64,000 bases of DNA from Adiantum capillus-veneris (lineage: Eukaryota; Streptophyta; Polypodiopsida; Polypodiales; Pteridaceae). The notes beneath the pieces are model-generated. The model was not told the origin of the DNA and made no database searches. It saw only the letters and a program-made list of their open reading frames with translations. The stretch spans positions 5,415,545-5,479,544 of the forward strand of contig CM043959.1 in NCBI GenBank assembly GCA_014529385.2. The letters are read 5' to 3'. Both the position numbers and the translations under genes were made by a program. Shown here in pieces: positions 23,170 through 34,239 of this stretch (positions are counted from its first letter, which is position 1; each line of letters opens with the position of its first letter).

Positions 23170-23800
23170 TGTCACAAATTGTTGACATATCAAGCCGCTG
23201 AAGACCCAGAGGCTTAGGACTTCCCAAGCCTAACCCTAGCTAACCTGCACAGTGCAGATTCCGACTGAGGGGCCTAAACCCTAGAAGAAGAAGAAGAAGA
23301 AGTCCTCACAGGTTCCTGCCGAGTGGCCTCATTATTAAAACTGGGTTAGGATTAAAAACCCTAACCCACAAACACTCAATTGCATAGAGAGATGAAGATG
23401 TGGCAGGCTATACAGAAATTCACATTTTGTGCTGATTGTGGTGACATGGCATGCTGTACGGACAACCCCAAAATGTGCTAGGCTTTTGGGACCAATAGCT
23501 TTTTGATTTACTGGTTTTCATTTGAACTGCTTTGGGGGGGCTGGGGCCTTTAAATAAGCCGTGTGGGCTTTCACTTTGGCATTCTATCGGTGGGTGAAGC
23601 GGAGTAGAGCCATAGGCATTGTACCTTGTTGAAGCAATATAAAGCGGGACGCCACAGTTTGGGGCGACTACATCCTGGGGATGGAACTTTGCCACTTGGC
23701 GTCTTGTGTGGACTGTCTCTTTTAGTTCAGTGTATTGAAGCTTAAAAGTTTGCTCAATTTGTTCTTTTCAGTTGGCACGTGGTGCTATCCTGCTATCTAT
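23170..23800 (+). mobile_element. Degenerate LTR of the TGTCACAAA family
   Basis: It starts TGTCACAAATTGTTGACAT, close to the LTR starts at 31591 and 36320. It shares the words CCGACTGAGGGGCCTAAACCC and ATGGCATGCTGTACGGA with the 31591 LTR. A TATA-like CCTTTAAATAAG lies near 23547. The 3' end is not resolved and no PBS was found. Confidence 0.55.
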
Positions 23801-24003
23801 AGGATTTAAGGGCTGAATGCAACTTGCAAAAACACACATTTGCAATGTTGCAAATCCATCGCAATGTAATGCTAAAAGCACAACTAAATGATGCTGCAAT
23901 AATGGGCACTAGATTGGCCTGCTACTCGAATATGCTACCAATGGGCCATGACACTCAAGGGGAATAGCCTCATCAATCTCCCTCATATGCGCAGCAACCC
24001 CTT

Positions 24004-24223
24004 TGTTACCATATACATGTGGTAGTGATGTGTGAACACACTAGGACCGCTGGGGCATTTTTTTCCCTCTTTAGGAGGTTTTTCCCCCCGTGCATTGTAT
24101 ATACGCCCATCACTCTAGGGCTATCTATCTTTCCATTGCACACTAAGTAATACACTCTCTATTGTGTGCCTTGAGCTTCGTCTTCTCCAAGCTGTGTGTT
24201 TCTCTGCAACCCTAATTTCAACA
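24004..24223 (+). mobile_element. 5' LTR of the Copia element
   Basis: TGTTACCATATAC...ATTTCAACA. A TATA box candidate TATATA at 24098-24103 would drive transcription from about 24130. The LTR is preceded by the CCCTT target duplication. Confidence 0.95.
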
Positions 24224-24225
24224 AT

Positions 24226-24237
24226 TGGTATCAGAGC
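24226..24237 (+). promoter_or_regulatory. Primer-binding site
   Basis: TGGTATCAGAGC two bases after the LTR, complementary to initiator Met tRNA. Confidence 0.95.
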
Positions 24238-24578
24238 AGGTCACGTCCTCTCGGGCTTAGTCGCCAGCTGCTCCAACACACGCCTGCTCACTTTCTCTGA
24301 TTTCAGTGAGCTTTGGCAAGCGTTCGCAGGTCGACAAATATTTTGGGCTCGAGCTCGGTCTGCTCAAAATTTTGATTTGGGCTCATTTCAGCCTCCGTTT
24401 CCACTACATGCAATACTGCACAGGCTATTTCGTCATTTTGTGCAGAATTTCTGTTAGTGCCATTTTCTGCATAACAGGTGCCTTATAGTCTTCTACGGTT
24501 TGTGCTATATAGCACAGGTTGTTCCCGCTCCGTTTCTCCTATTTTCGGGCAGTTTTCACATCAGGTGCAGCATTTACC

Positions 24579-25640
24579 ATGGCTGCTGCTGAGGACAGGT
24601 TGGATGGGGACAACTATCCTATGTGGGCTTATATGATGCAACATGTTCTTGTGTCAAAGGATGTCTGGAACATTGTGCAGGGCATTGATGTACGTCCTGA
24701 TTTTGAGGATGTAGGCGATGTTGAAGATGTTGTAGGTCTTGCTGCAAGGATTACAGCTGTTAGAGTTGTTTTGCCTACGGCAGAACAAGCTCGTTGGGAT
24801 GTTAAGGATGTGCAGGCTCATGCATTGATTGCGTTGTCTGTGAAGCGCACCATTGTTCCTCAAATCCGTTCAGCAAAATCTACAAAACAGGCTTGGGATA
24901 TTTTAGCAGGTCTTTATGCAAGCCGCAATGAGGCTAAAATTGCTTTGCTGCGTAAAGAGCTGGAGTCGAAGATTATGCATGAGGAAGATGATATGGACAC
25001 TTTCCTTGCTAGTGTCAAGGATATCAATGAGCAACTTATTTCTGCAGGTGAAGTTATTTCAGACAGTTCCCTTGTGCAGACTGTTCTTGATGCCTTACCA
25101 GATTCTTACCAGACTTTTGCTAGTACTTGGAGACTTATGACCCAAGGAAATCCAGAAGTTGTCAAGTTTGATGCATTATGCACATTGCTGTTGCAAGAGT
25201 CACTTTCCAGAACAAACAGGACTAGACAACGAACAGGCTTTTATTGCTTCTCAAAGAAACGGCTGTAACAGCAATGCAGCCACTTCTTATGGTTCTGCTA
25301 CGAGTTGCAAAAATTATGTTCCTAATGCTTCTGCTGGCAACAATTCGTCAGGAAATTCTGGTGATAAGGGCAAAAAGAAGATGCGTTGCCATTATTGTAA
25401 AGCCAATGATCATTTGATCATGTCGTTTCCTAAGTTGAAGGCCAAACAGGCTAAGAAGAAAGAGGGTGGTTCCACTGCAAATGCTGGTTCCACTACAAAT
25501 GCAGCCATTGTTGAGTCTTCCGTGAAAGGAGATTGTGTTGCTGATATTGATGCAGAATCTGCTTTTAGCGCAGAGTGCACTTACAATCCTGTTGTCCATG
25601 ATGCATGCTTGTCAGTTGCTGCAGATTCACATGTGTGGTA
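24579..25640 (+). pseudogene. Copia gag
   Basis: I start at the ATG of ACCATGGCTGCTGCTGAG because the second copy has a matching start region. The gag fold includes DGDNYPMWAYMMQHVLVSK and later ESKIMHEEDDMDTFLASV. Near 25235 a deletion relative to the second copy shifts the frame, and the frame from 25159 continues to a basic linker. The zinc knuckle reads CHYCKANDHLIMSF: the fourth ligand, normally Cys, is Phe (TTT, one base from TGT), which should abolish zinc binding. Confidence 0.85.
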
Positions 25641-26118
25641 TTTCGACAGTGGTGCTACAAAGCACATTACCTCACATTGTGAATTGTTTACCTCTCTCGA
25701 GTCTGTCCCTCATGGGAATTCAGTCACTTGTGCCAACAACGCCTCTTATCCAGTTCAGGGAGTTGGAAAGATTGTGCTTACTGCTGCTAATGGCAGTTCT
25801 TTCACACTTGTTGATGCACTTTATGTACCTGGGATCAAGAAGAATCTCTTGTCTGTATCCGCACTTGCTAGACTTGGACTTGTAGTCAAATTTATGGATG
25901 ACAGATGTACATTTCATGATCTCAGTTTTGGTGATGAAATTGTTGCATCTGGGCTTTTGTGCCGTGGGCTGTATAAGCTCACTTTATATGACAAGTGTGG
26001 ACAAAATTTTGCAAATGCTGTTGCAGATTCAAGGGCTATTTCAGATACAAAACTTTGGCATGCACGTTTTGGTCATCTGAATTTTGCCAGTTTGGTGCGT
26101 TTGTTTGCAGAAATCTGA
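25634..26118 (+). pseudogene. Copia protease and pre-integrase domain
   Basis: WYFDSGATKHITSH contains the catalytic Asp of the retrotransposon aspartic protease. The sequence continues with VPGIKKNLLSVSALARLG. The pre-integrase motif LWHARFGHLNFASL follows. One extra base at about 26105 ends this frame, and the reading continues in the frame starting at 26084. Confidence 0.9.
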
Positions 26119-26929
26119 TATGGTTGCTTCTTTGCTGCCTCTTGAAGCACCTGTCAAACATGTTTGTGAAGGTTGTATTTTGGGTAAGATGCAGCGTTCT
26201 AAATTTCCAAAGGATGGTTCAGTTCGGGCCACATGCAGGTTGCAGCTTGTGCATAGTGATGTTTGTGGGCCCATGCAAACTCCGTCCTTGGGCAATTACC
26301 TGTACTTTGTGACTTTCATTGATGATTACTCCAGGCATGCATGGGTATTTCCGCTTAAAGCGAAGTCCGAAGTTTTTATGTGCTTTAAACAATTTTTGGC
26401 TATGGTTGAAAATGTTTCGAAATGTACTATGGGCACCCTCCGTTCCGATCGAGGGGGGGAGTATATGTCTCATGAATTTAATGCATTTCTGGCTAGTCGT
26501 GGGATAAAACACCAATGTACAGTGCCTTATACACCTCAGCAAAATGGTGTTGCTGAGAGGAAAAACAGGTCACTGACGGAAATGGCACGATGTATGGTCA
26601 AAAGTCAAGCTTTGCCTCATTCTTTTTGGCTTGAGGCCATCATGTGTGCCACTTATGTACTTAACAGGTGTCCTACGATAGCTTTGCAATCTATTACTCC
26701 ATATGAAGCACGGCATGATAGAAAGCCTTCTATTGAGCACATGCGTGTTTTTGGCTGTTTGGCATATGCTTTGGTGCCACAAGTGCAGCGCAGAAAATTG
26801 GATAATAAGGCTGTCAAATGTATTTTTGTTGGTTATAGTGCTGAAAGCAAAGGTTACAGGTTGTATCATCCGCAAACAAAACGTATTCTGGTTTCTCGGG
26901 ATGTAGTGTTTGTGGAAGATTCTGTTTAG
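26084..26929 (+). pseudogene. Copia integrase
   Basis: The zinc-binding CEGCILGK pairs with the upstream WHARFGH histidines. The catalytic DDE triad is visible: Asp in VHSDVCGP, Asp in RSDRGGEY and Glu in NGVAERKNR. The GKGY-like C-terminal segment VKCIFVGYSAESKGYRLY follows. Integrase inserts the cDNA into the genome. The frame ends at a TAG (26927-26929), after which the same frame stays open. Confidence 0.9.
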
Positions 26930-28828
26930 TCCTTGCTGTCATGTACTAGAGACAGTAATGTAAGCTCACAGGACATTTATGACACTTTGTTGCCTCTTTT
27001 CGGTGGTGGAAATACGAATGTAAGTTCCAATGAGGCAAATGTACAGCCTATGGGGGTTTCTGAAAATGTTCTAGATCAGCCTATTACTGATGCAGATGTA
27101 CATGATGTACTTGATGAGGAAAAGGCTGAAAATGAGCAGGCTAGAGGTATGCCAAAATGGCTGGTACACACTTTGCGTGACAGTAAATTGGATGCACCTT
27201 TGTCTAGTCGTACTCGTTCAGGCTCTCGCCATGCATCTTATGTATCAGATTGTTATGCTTTGGCTGTGTCTAGCTTACATGATGTTGAGGAGCCTCTGTC
27301 TTTTGATGAAGCACAGAATTCAAAAAATTGGATGGCTGCCATGCAATCAGAATATGATGCACTCATAGAAAATGACACATGGACTTTATGTGATTTGCCT
27401 CCTGGCAAAAAGGCCATTGGTACGAAGTGGGTTTACAAGTTGAAACGCAAGCCGGATGGTGAGATTGATCGCCATAAGGCTCGACTTGTTGCAAAGGGTT
27501 ATGCACATCAAAAAGTCATTGATTATGAAGAGACTTTGGCTCCCACTTGTCGTATGACTATTGTGCGTTTTCTATGTGCATTGACAGCTCACTTTGGTTG
27601 GGATGTACATCAATCAGACATTGTTACTGCTTTCTTGAATGGTGACATATTTGAGGAAGTTTATGTAACGCAGCCTCGCGGTTTTGTCATAGAAGGACAA
27701 GAGGACAAAGTGTGCAGATGTAAGAAGGCTTTGTATGGGTTGAAGCAATCTCCTCATGCTTGGTATGAGAAAGCTGACACTCATTTGGTTAAACAAGGCT
27801 TTCGTAACAGTCCAACAGAAAGCACATTGTATGTAAAGCGTGAGGGTGATGTACTTCTCATCGTGGTTCTTTATGTTGATGATTTGCTGATCACTGGACC
27901 AAATGAGAGACATATTGTTGAATTTAAGGCTGATTAGAATGCTACTTTCAAGATGAAAGATTTGGGGCTGTTGCATCATTATTTGGGTATACAGTTTAAG
28001 CAGTGTGATGGTGGTATTGCCTTGTGTCAGAAAAGTTACATAGAGACATTGCTATGTAAGTTTGGACTTGAGGATTGCAAACCTATTGCCACTCCCATGG
28101 AAACAGGTTTGAAGTTGAGTCTACATGATGCTGGCGATCCTGCTGATGTCACTCTTTACCAAACTGCTGTTGGCTGCCTCATTTATGTATGCAACACGAG
28201 GCCAGATATTCAGTTTGCAGTCTCACAGGTCAGCAGATTTATGCATAGCCCAGGGTCTAAGCATTGGCAAGTTGTCAAGAGGATTTTCCGCTACCTTAGT
28301 GACACTTTACATCTTGGCTTGTTTTATCCCAAGGGGGGATCATTGCTGCCAGACTTACATGCTTTTTTGGACTCAGATTGGGCTCGTTGTTTTGACACGC
28401 GAGTGTCCACAAGTGGTTTTTGTTTCATGCTTGGCAGTTCATGTATATCATGGTTGAGCAAGAAGCAACCTACTGTGGCCACTTCGAGTTGTGAAGCTAA
28501 GTACAGGGCAGTCTTCACAGCTACGGTTGAGTGTGTATGGCTCAAACGCCTTATGGCTGATTTGGGTGTTGGACAGGACACTGCCAACACTATCTACACT
28601 GACAGTCAGAGCGCATTGGCAGTTGCGAGGAACCCAGTTTTTCATACTCGCACAAAGCACGTTGAGGTGCATTACCACTATGTCAGGGAGAGGCTCTCAG
28701 CAGGAGAGATCAGCTTGGCTTATGTGCCAACACAGGACAACCTTGCAGATCTTTTCACAAAGGCATTATCTCGTGAGAAGCTTGAAGCTTTCCGCAAAGC
28801 TTTGGGCTTACTCCCCTTTGTGGACTGA
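26930..28828 (+). pseudogene. Copia reverse transcriptase and RNase H
   Basis: RT motifs: KWVYKLKRKPDGEIDRHKAR, QSDIVTAFLNGDI, KALYGLKQSPHAWY and the active-site YVDD (27872-27883). A TAG at 27935-27937 interrupts the frame before MKDLGLLHHYLGIQF. RNase H follows, with DSDWARC, SSCEAKYRA and YTDSQSALAVARNP as its acidic-residue motifs, ending LGLLPFVD. The integrase-to-RT frame is otherwise continuous. Confidence 0.92.
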
Positions 28829-28890
28829 TCATGTCCTTAGGGCATGGCACTTCCCTTTACTCATGTGCCAGCTCTCGTTCACCGCATCAC

Positions 28891-28902
28891 TCCAGGGGGG
28901 AT
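28891..28902 (+). promoter_or_regulatory. Polypurine tract
   Basis: TCCAGGGGGGAT directly before the 3' LTR. It would prime plus-strand synthesis. Confidence 0.8.
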
Positions 28903-28903
28903 T

Positions 28904-29131
28904 TGTTACCATATACATGTGGTAGTGATGTGTGTGAACACACTAGGACTGCCGGGGCATTTTTTTCCCTCTTTAGGAGGTTTTTTCCCCCGTGCATTGT
29001 ATAAACGCCCATCACTCTAGGGCTATCTATCTTTCCATTGCACACTAAGTAATACACTCTCTATTGTGTGCCTTGAGCTTCCTTCGTCTTCTCCAAGCTG
29101 TGTGTGTTTCTCTGCAACCCTAATTTCAACA
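28904..29131 (+). mobile_element. 3' LTR of the Copia element
   Basis: Same as the 5' LTR apart from a few changes: an extra TG after GATGTG, an extra CTTC in GAGCTTCCTTCG, an extra TG in TGTGTGTTTC and about four substitutions. It is followed by the CCCTT duplication. Confidence 0.95.
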
Positions 29132-29136
29132 CCCTT

Positions 29137-29440
29137 TACGGATCTTATAAGTAGCACCAATGACTGTGCACGAATCAATGAAGCATCTGACCAACTACTT
29201 AAGTGTTATGTCCTCAAACATCAAGAAGGGTGCCTGTGGTCAAGTGCGAACATGGCCCTATGGTTAGGGTGATTAAAAATTCCTATAAATAGGACAAAGG
29301 TCTTATTTATGAGATATCTTGTGTGATCACCAAACTTATAGGCCCTTAGTAACTCTACCTGCACACCTATATCCATGTGCTCTTGGTGCTATGGGACACA
29401 AGTCCTTGTGGTAGAGGCTAGGCCATTGGCTACAGGCTCC
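29137..29440. other. Host flank of the Copia insertion
   Basis: It continues the sequence interrupted at 24003. A TATA-like CCTATAAATAGG at about 29272 suggests it is part of an older LTR. No gene is seen. Confidence 0.4.
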
Positions 29441-30502
29441 CTGGTTTATTTCTGATTCGGGCTCATTTTGGCCTCCGTTTCCACTACAGGCAGGCCGCAA
29501 AACTGCATAGGCTATTACGTCATTTTGTGCAGAATTTTTGTCAGTGCCGTTTTTTGCATAACAGGTCCTTTACAATCTTCTACGGTTCGTGTTGTATAGC
29601 ACGTGTTGCTCCCGCCTTGTCTCTCCTCTTTTCAGGCAGTTTTCACATCAGGTGTAGCATTCGCCATGGCTGACAACAACACAGATGTGTTCAAGATGTT
29701 TGATGCTGAGGACAGATTGGATGGGGACAATTACGCTATGTGGGCTTACATGATGCAACATGTCCTTGTGTCAAAGGGCGTTTGAAACATTGTGCAGGGC
29801 ATTGATGTACGTCCTTGTTCTAAGGATGTTGCAGGTTTTGGTGGCAGGATTGTTGCTGCCAGAGCTGTTTTGCCTACCGCTGAGCAAGCTCGTTGGGATG
29901 TAAAAGATACGCAAGCTCATGTATTGATTGCGTTGTCTGTGAAGTGCACTATTACTCCTCACATTCGTTCAACGAAATCTGCAAAACAGGCTTGGAATAT
30001 TCTGGTTGGTCTTTATGCAAGTCGAATGAGGCAAAAATTGCATTGCTGCGTAAAGAGCTGGAGTCGAAGATTATGCATGAGGAAGATGAAATGGACACTT
30101 TCCTTGCTGGTGTCAAAGATATAAATAAGTAACTTATTTCTGCAGGCGAAGTCATTTTTGGCAGTTTCCTGGTGCAGATCGTTCTTGATGCTTTACTAGA
30201 TTCTTACTAGACCTTTTTTAGTGCTAGGAGACTCATGACCCAAGGAAATCCAGTAGTTGTCAAGTTTGATGCATGATGCACATTGCTGTTGCAAGAGTCA
30301 CTTTCTAGAAAAAACAGGACCACACAGGGTGCAATTGAACAGACACTTATTGCTGCTCAAAGAAGAAAAGGTGATAACAGCAATGTAGCCACTTCTCATG
30401 GTTCTTTTGGGAGTGGTAAATCACCTGTTCCCAATGCTTCTGCTAGCAGCAAGTCGTCTGGGAATTGTGGTGATAAGGGCAAAAAGAAGATGCGTTGCCA
30501 TT
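29440..30502 (+). mobile_element. Truncated second copy of the same Copia (leader and gag)
   Basis: It is homologous to about 24370-25400. It starts within the leader (GATTCGGGCTCATTTTGGCC), has the gag start MADNNTDVFKMFDAEDRL and ends at KKKMRCH, exactly where the zinc knuckle should begin. There are several in-frame stops relative to the first copy. One is TGG to TGA in VWNIV, and others are at Gln codons. It abuts a terminal-inverted-repeat unit at 30502. Confidence 0.85.
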
Positions 30503-30703
30503 GAAACCGGCCCGTAGGGCGGTAGACTTTGGGGCCAACAGGTGTCGGCGTCTGCTTGGTAGCGCTCTAGCTTCCAAGCCGTGTGTGTTTGAAGTGTCAA
30601 TTCCCGTTACAGGTTTTTATTTGCAAAATTTCTTTGTGTCATAAAGTCTAAAGTAATGTTTAGGGTAAAAGCCAAAGTCTACCGCCCTACGGTCTAGTTT
30701 TCA
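30502..30703. mobile_element. MITE-like unit with terminal inverted repeats
   Basis: The left end (from 30502) and right end (to 30703) share a 21-bp perfect inverted match, CCGTAGGGCGGTAGACTTTGG, plus TGAAA at the termini with mismatches between. Total length is about 202 bp and there is no ORF. A target duplication is not clear, because the left flank is the truncated Copia. It could be a MITE or a hairpin within a larger element. Confidence 0.5.
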
Positions 30704-30798
30704 TGGTTCCGTCGTCGAGACAGAATCACTTTTTCCTCAAGAAGTGAGCCTTGGTTGGTTTGCGGCGAAGACATAATAGAGGATCGCGGGATTACTCT

Positions 30799-31590
30799 AT
30801 GGCTGACAAAGGGAAAGGCATCATGGAAGAGGGTTCCTCTTCACAGGACAGGCAGGCAATTCCTACAGGGTTTGAGGTTGGCGAGAGTTCACGGCCACGT
30901 CTGTTTGTACCTGTTGTGAATGCTCCACGAGTGTAGGGCTTTATGATTGGGCAACTTGATGATGATGCGTTCAAGACTCAATTAGTTGCCGTTGTGAATG
31001 TGTTTTCTCGAATGGTGCAAAACCCAAGGTTTATGGAGTTTTTGTAACCTCCACCAGTACCACATCAGACAAGGCAACTCACATAGCCGGTAGAGCCCGA
31101 TGAGGCTCAAGCCCAGGTACTTCATGCGTCCTAGCAGGATAGGGAGCACTCGCACGTTGCAGAGTCAGGGGCTCCAAGATAGGTTCCTTTTGTCCATGAA
31201 CAGGTGGTTAGGACGCCAATTCTACAAGTTTTGCCAGTTCAGCCCGCCACCTTTTAGAGTCTACATGTTGCATTAAATGGATAGGGATCCAGTTTCCAGG
31301 CAATGCATCAGGTTTTTCCACTACCCACGGTACATCCTGGGTATTTCGGGGATGGATCTGTGTTCCAAAGTATGGCCGGTTATGCGCCTGGAAATCAGCA
31401 GTATATGCCAGGAGCAGTGTTTGGGGAAATGCAAGGCATGATGCCAAATTCCATGTATGGTAATATTGACATGCAACAAGGCTTTCAGAGCCAGTTTGGG
31501 GTGCCACAAGGCAATTTTGGCATGGCTGGTTTTTCTGGATAGCAGCCAGACATGGCACCTACGACAGAAAATGTCAATGGCCAAGGAATG
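30799..31590 (+). pseudogene. Retroelement gag-like frame with eight nonsense codons
   Basis: It starts MADKGKGIMEEGSSSQD and stays in one frame for about 790 bases up to the LTR at 31591, with no frameshift. It is glutamine-, methionine- and glycine-rich near the end (MQQGFQSQFGVPQGNFGMAG). Eight in-frame stops interrupt it, seven TAG and one TAA, and every one is one C-to-T step from a Gln codon. I infer a Gypsy-type gag N-terminal part, but no conserved capsid motif is definite. Confidence 0.55.
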
Positions 31591-32794
31591 TGTAACAAAC
31601 TGCTGACATGTCAAAGCCTAAAAAATGGAGCCAACTTACAGATGTGGCCGAGGGGCCTAAACCCTAAGAAGAACAAGTAACAAAAGAAGTCCTACCAACT
31701 TAGGGGGACCCCGTCCGATGGGGCCGCAAGTGACATAAAGGATTAAAATAAAGCAGGACCCGCACACACACAAATATTGATGACGTGGTAGATTTCCGAA
31801 AATTGCACTGGCATGATGACGTGGTAGGCTGTACGGATTTCCGTGTTTTGCAATGGCTGATGACGTGGTAGCTGTACGGATTTCCGTGATTTATGCTGGC
31901 AGCTTTTTTTTTGGCATTGCTTTTGCATCAAATGCTTTTGAGTTGAAAGGCTTTTCATGAAAAACTCCTTTTCAGGCCAAGGACCTTTTTGCAGATCAGC
32001 CAGCGTTTTTGCACTTGCAGATTCCCGGCGATAGTAGAACCACAGATCAGCCTAGCGTTTTGCATTTGCAAGAAATCCGGCAACAGCAGAACCAGCAAAA
32101 GCCCTAGCGTTTTTCCAAGAAGACTTCGAATCAGCCCTAGTGTTTTTGGTTTGCAGAGCAGCCTCGGCGTTTTGCAGATTCACCGCGACGGAACACCAAG
32201 AAACCCAAGCGTTTTCAGTTTTCAGCCTTAAGCACTCGCAGAACAAGTCCCGAACCTCGCAGATCTCACCTTCCCGCAACAGTTCCTCGTCGCATGGTGG
32301 AATACGAAGTTTGCAGTTTCAGCCCGGAAAACGCAGATTTCAGCATCTGCGTTTTCAGCGAGTCGTCGTTGTACCGTCGCCATCGACATCGTCACTGACA
32401 TAGAGTCAGAATTCAGCAGATAAAGATTTGCAGTTTTCAGCCCTTAGTGTTTTCAGATTTCATCCCGTCAACGTCGTCATCCATATCGTCGTCGACATCG
32501 TCGGCAAGTCCAAGCATTGTAAAGATTTGTGCAATCAATAGTAGACCACTCTCGCCAACGAGAGTGGGGTCTTCGGAGGAGGGTTTTACGTCTCTGGTGT
32601 CGTATTCTCTTCTCTCTCTATCTCTCAGTCTCATACACTTTCACGCATAGTGTCCATTCACTTTGTTTGTGTTCATTGCACTCTCTCATTAAGAACGGAA
32701 GGTTCTCCCTTCCATAAGAACAAAAGGAACCTTGAGCATAGTTCGGAGCATTCATCTTGAGCAAAGTTCAACATTTATTCTGCTGCACCTTACA
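31591..32794 (+). mobile_element. Long LTR (about 1.2 kb), Gypsy/LARD family
   Basis: It starts TGTAACAAACTGCTGACATG and ends GCTGCACCTTACA, followed by a PBS-like sequence. It carries three TGACGTGG motifs near the 5' end and a run of AGCGTTTTTGC-like words from 32000 to 32345. The 3' 800 bp recur at 35254-36049. A frame at 32447-32650 repeats in the second copy but is serine-rich low complexity, so I do not call it a gene. Confidence 0.8.
31778..31900 (+). promoter_or_regulatory. Three TGACGTGG motifs in the LTR upstream region
   Basis: TGACGTGG occurs at 31781-31788, 31817-31824 and 31861-31868, within tandem units of about 40 bp (TGATGACGTGGTAG plus GTACGGATTTCCGTG). TGACGTGG is a known type of plant bZIP recognition core (G-box/C-box hybrid). 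Binding is inference. Confidence 0.6.
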
Positions 32795-32795
32795 T

Positions 32796-32806
32796 TGGTA
32801 CAGAGC
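32796..32806 (+). promoter_or_regulatory. Primer-binding site, variant
   Basis: TGGTACAGAGC directly after the LTR. This is the initiator-Met type PBS with one T missing compared with TGGTATCAGAGC. Confidence 0.6.
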
Positions 32807-33108
32807 TTTGGCAGTGTTCTGTATCATCAAGGAAAGAACCACAAGAACCATAGAATTTTTTTTTGCTTGTTGAGGTCGCACGAACCCAAGTTCGCTTGGG
32901 CGTGTTGATTCCTAATCGTGTTTTTGAAGAGTGACAGGAAACCCAAGAAAAAAGGGCTTGTCCAGCCTCCCCATCGTGCCTCTTTTCACTCATTGAGAGC
33001 GGACCGTGCACTTAGCGGCTGGCTAACTGACGTGAGGTGGGAAAAAGCAACCTTGGTGTGAGCGCAAGGCCGCCAAGGGGTGTGTCCGCGTAAAAGAGCA
33101 GAACTCGG

Positions 33109-33784
33109 GTGAAGAGAAGATCCTTCTCGAACACAGATTGCAAGCGAAAGAAGAACCTCAAGAACCTCAAGACCCTCAAGAACCTCAAGAACTCAAGACC
33201 CACAAGAACCCAAGTTCCTTGTGAACTTAAGAACCCAAGACCACAAGAACCCACAAGAACCCACAAATTCAGTGGATGGTCATCACTCAAAGCGGAATGG
33301 ATACTTCGCTTAGAGGTGATGAGCATGAGAGAGGCGAAGAAGAATTTTCCCCACCAGGAGGTTTTTTCGACCTCCCCCTTCCCCATCTACGCCAAGGATT
33401 GCACTAACTCTTATGGAGGCTTTCGACAAAAGGATGATGGACAAGGAGTTCGCAGAAAGAATGGCAGCCATAGATCGTGACTACGAAGAAAGAGTGGCAG
33501 CCATAGAGCGTAAGTACGACTTGGAAGCCAAAGAAAGTCAAGCCAAAATGGATCGCGAGAACAAAGAAAGTCGAGCCAAATTGAATCACGAGAACAAAGA
33601 AAGAGAAGCAGAATTTGATGGCAAGAACAAAGCAAGACAAGAACAGAGCAACCAACACATAAAAGAGTTCTTGCGACTCTTTTCTATTCTGCAGGCGCAG
33701 TTTGCACAGAATCGGAAAAAGAGACTCTCTCAGTCTCTTCTTGTCTCAAGCATGACCCACATGATTTGCATGATGATGATTTGA
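33109..33784 (+). CDS. Gag-like coiled-coil ORFs of a LARD element
   Basis: Two overlapping frames lie in the internal region. The first (33109-33480) is dominated by KNLKNLKTLKNLKN repeats that come from an AACCTCAAG repeat. The second (33413-33784) starts MEAFDKRMMDKEFAERM and is a long charged helix (EKE-rich, about residues 1-90) predicted to be coiled coil. No zinc knuckle, protease or RT follows. I recognise no family. A structural protein of a non-autonomous retroelement is inference. Confidence 0.4.
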
Positions 33785-34239
33785 ATGATAATGATGAGCA
33801 TGATGATTTGCATGATGATCAAGATGTGATTTCTCACAAGCATGATGATTTGCATGAAGATGATGTGATTGTTCACAAGGATGATGTGTTAGTTGATACT
33901 TTCTCTAGTGAAGCTAACCTCATTGCAGATTCGATCAATCACGAAGAACCGATCTTGGTTCTCGAGTCGAGATTCAAAGAACCCCCTCAGGAAGAACCGA
34001 TCTTGGCTCTCGAGCCTAGGTCCAAAGAAACCTTACAGGAAGTACTATGTGTTCGAATGATTCGTCAGCATGCATTGTTCGAGTGTTTCATTCGTGATTG
34101 TTTCCTGTATTTTAGTCAGCGTCTTTATGTGATCCCTTTTCCTAGGCATGACTTATTGTACGTTGAGCACGATTCACTCATGAATGAGCACGGATGTATG
34201 CGAATTACTCATGGAAAAATGAAATGTTTGCAGTCATAA
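33766..34239 (+). CDS. Acidic repeat protein of unknown function
   Basis: 157 codons. The first 50 residues are Asp- and His-rich repeats (HDDLHDDQD, HDDLHEDDVIVHKDD), followed by two copies of an EEPIL.LE.R.KE motif. The rest is a neutral segment ending HGKMKCLQS. It overlaps the end of the upstream coiled-coil frame. It may be part of a broken gag-like polyprotein. No known domain is evident. Confidence 0.35.
   Translation: MHDDDLNDNDEHDDLHDDQDVISHKHDDLHEDDVIVHKDDVLVDTFSSEANLIADSINHEEPILVLESRFKEPPQEEPILALEPRSKETLQEVLCVRMIRQHALFECFIRDCFLYFSQRLYVIPFPRHDLLYVEHDSLMNEHGCMRITHGKMKCLQS

Larger units (their letters stand above)
24004..29131 (+). mobile_element. Complete Ty1/Copia retrotransposon
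   Basis: It has two LTRs (220 and 228 bp), a PBS, gag, protease, integrase, RT and RNase H in Copia order, a PPT and flanking 5-bp CCCTT duplications at 23999-24003 and 29132-29136. The LTRs differ by about four substitutions and three small indels. That implies a fairly recent insertion, though no date can be given. The single reading frame is broken by two frameshifts (about 25235 and 26105) and two TAG codons (26927, 27935), so this copy is not autonomous as written. Confidence 0.95.

Noticed and set aside
30799-31590. Stop-codon reassignment (TAG as Gln)
   Set aside because: Other elements in the window use TAG and TAA as stops normally and plants use the standard nuclear code; deamination explains the pattern better.
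33109-33480. KNLKNLK repeat protein as a real gene
   Set aside because: The repeat comes from tandem AACCTCAAG DNA; kept only as part of a low-confidence gag-like region.
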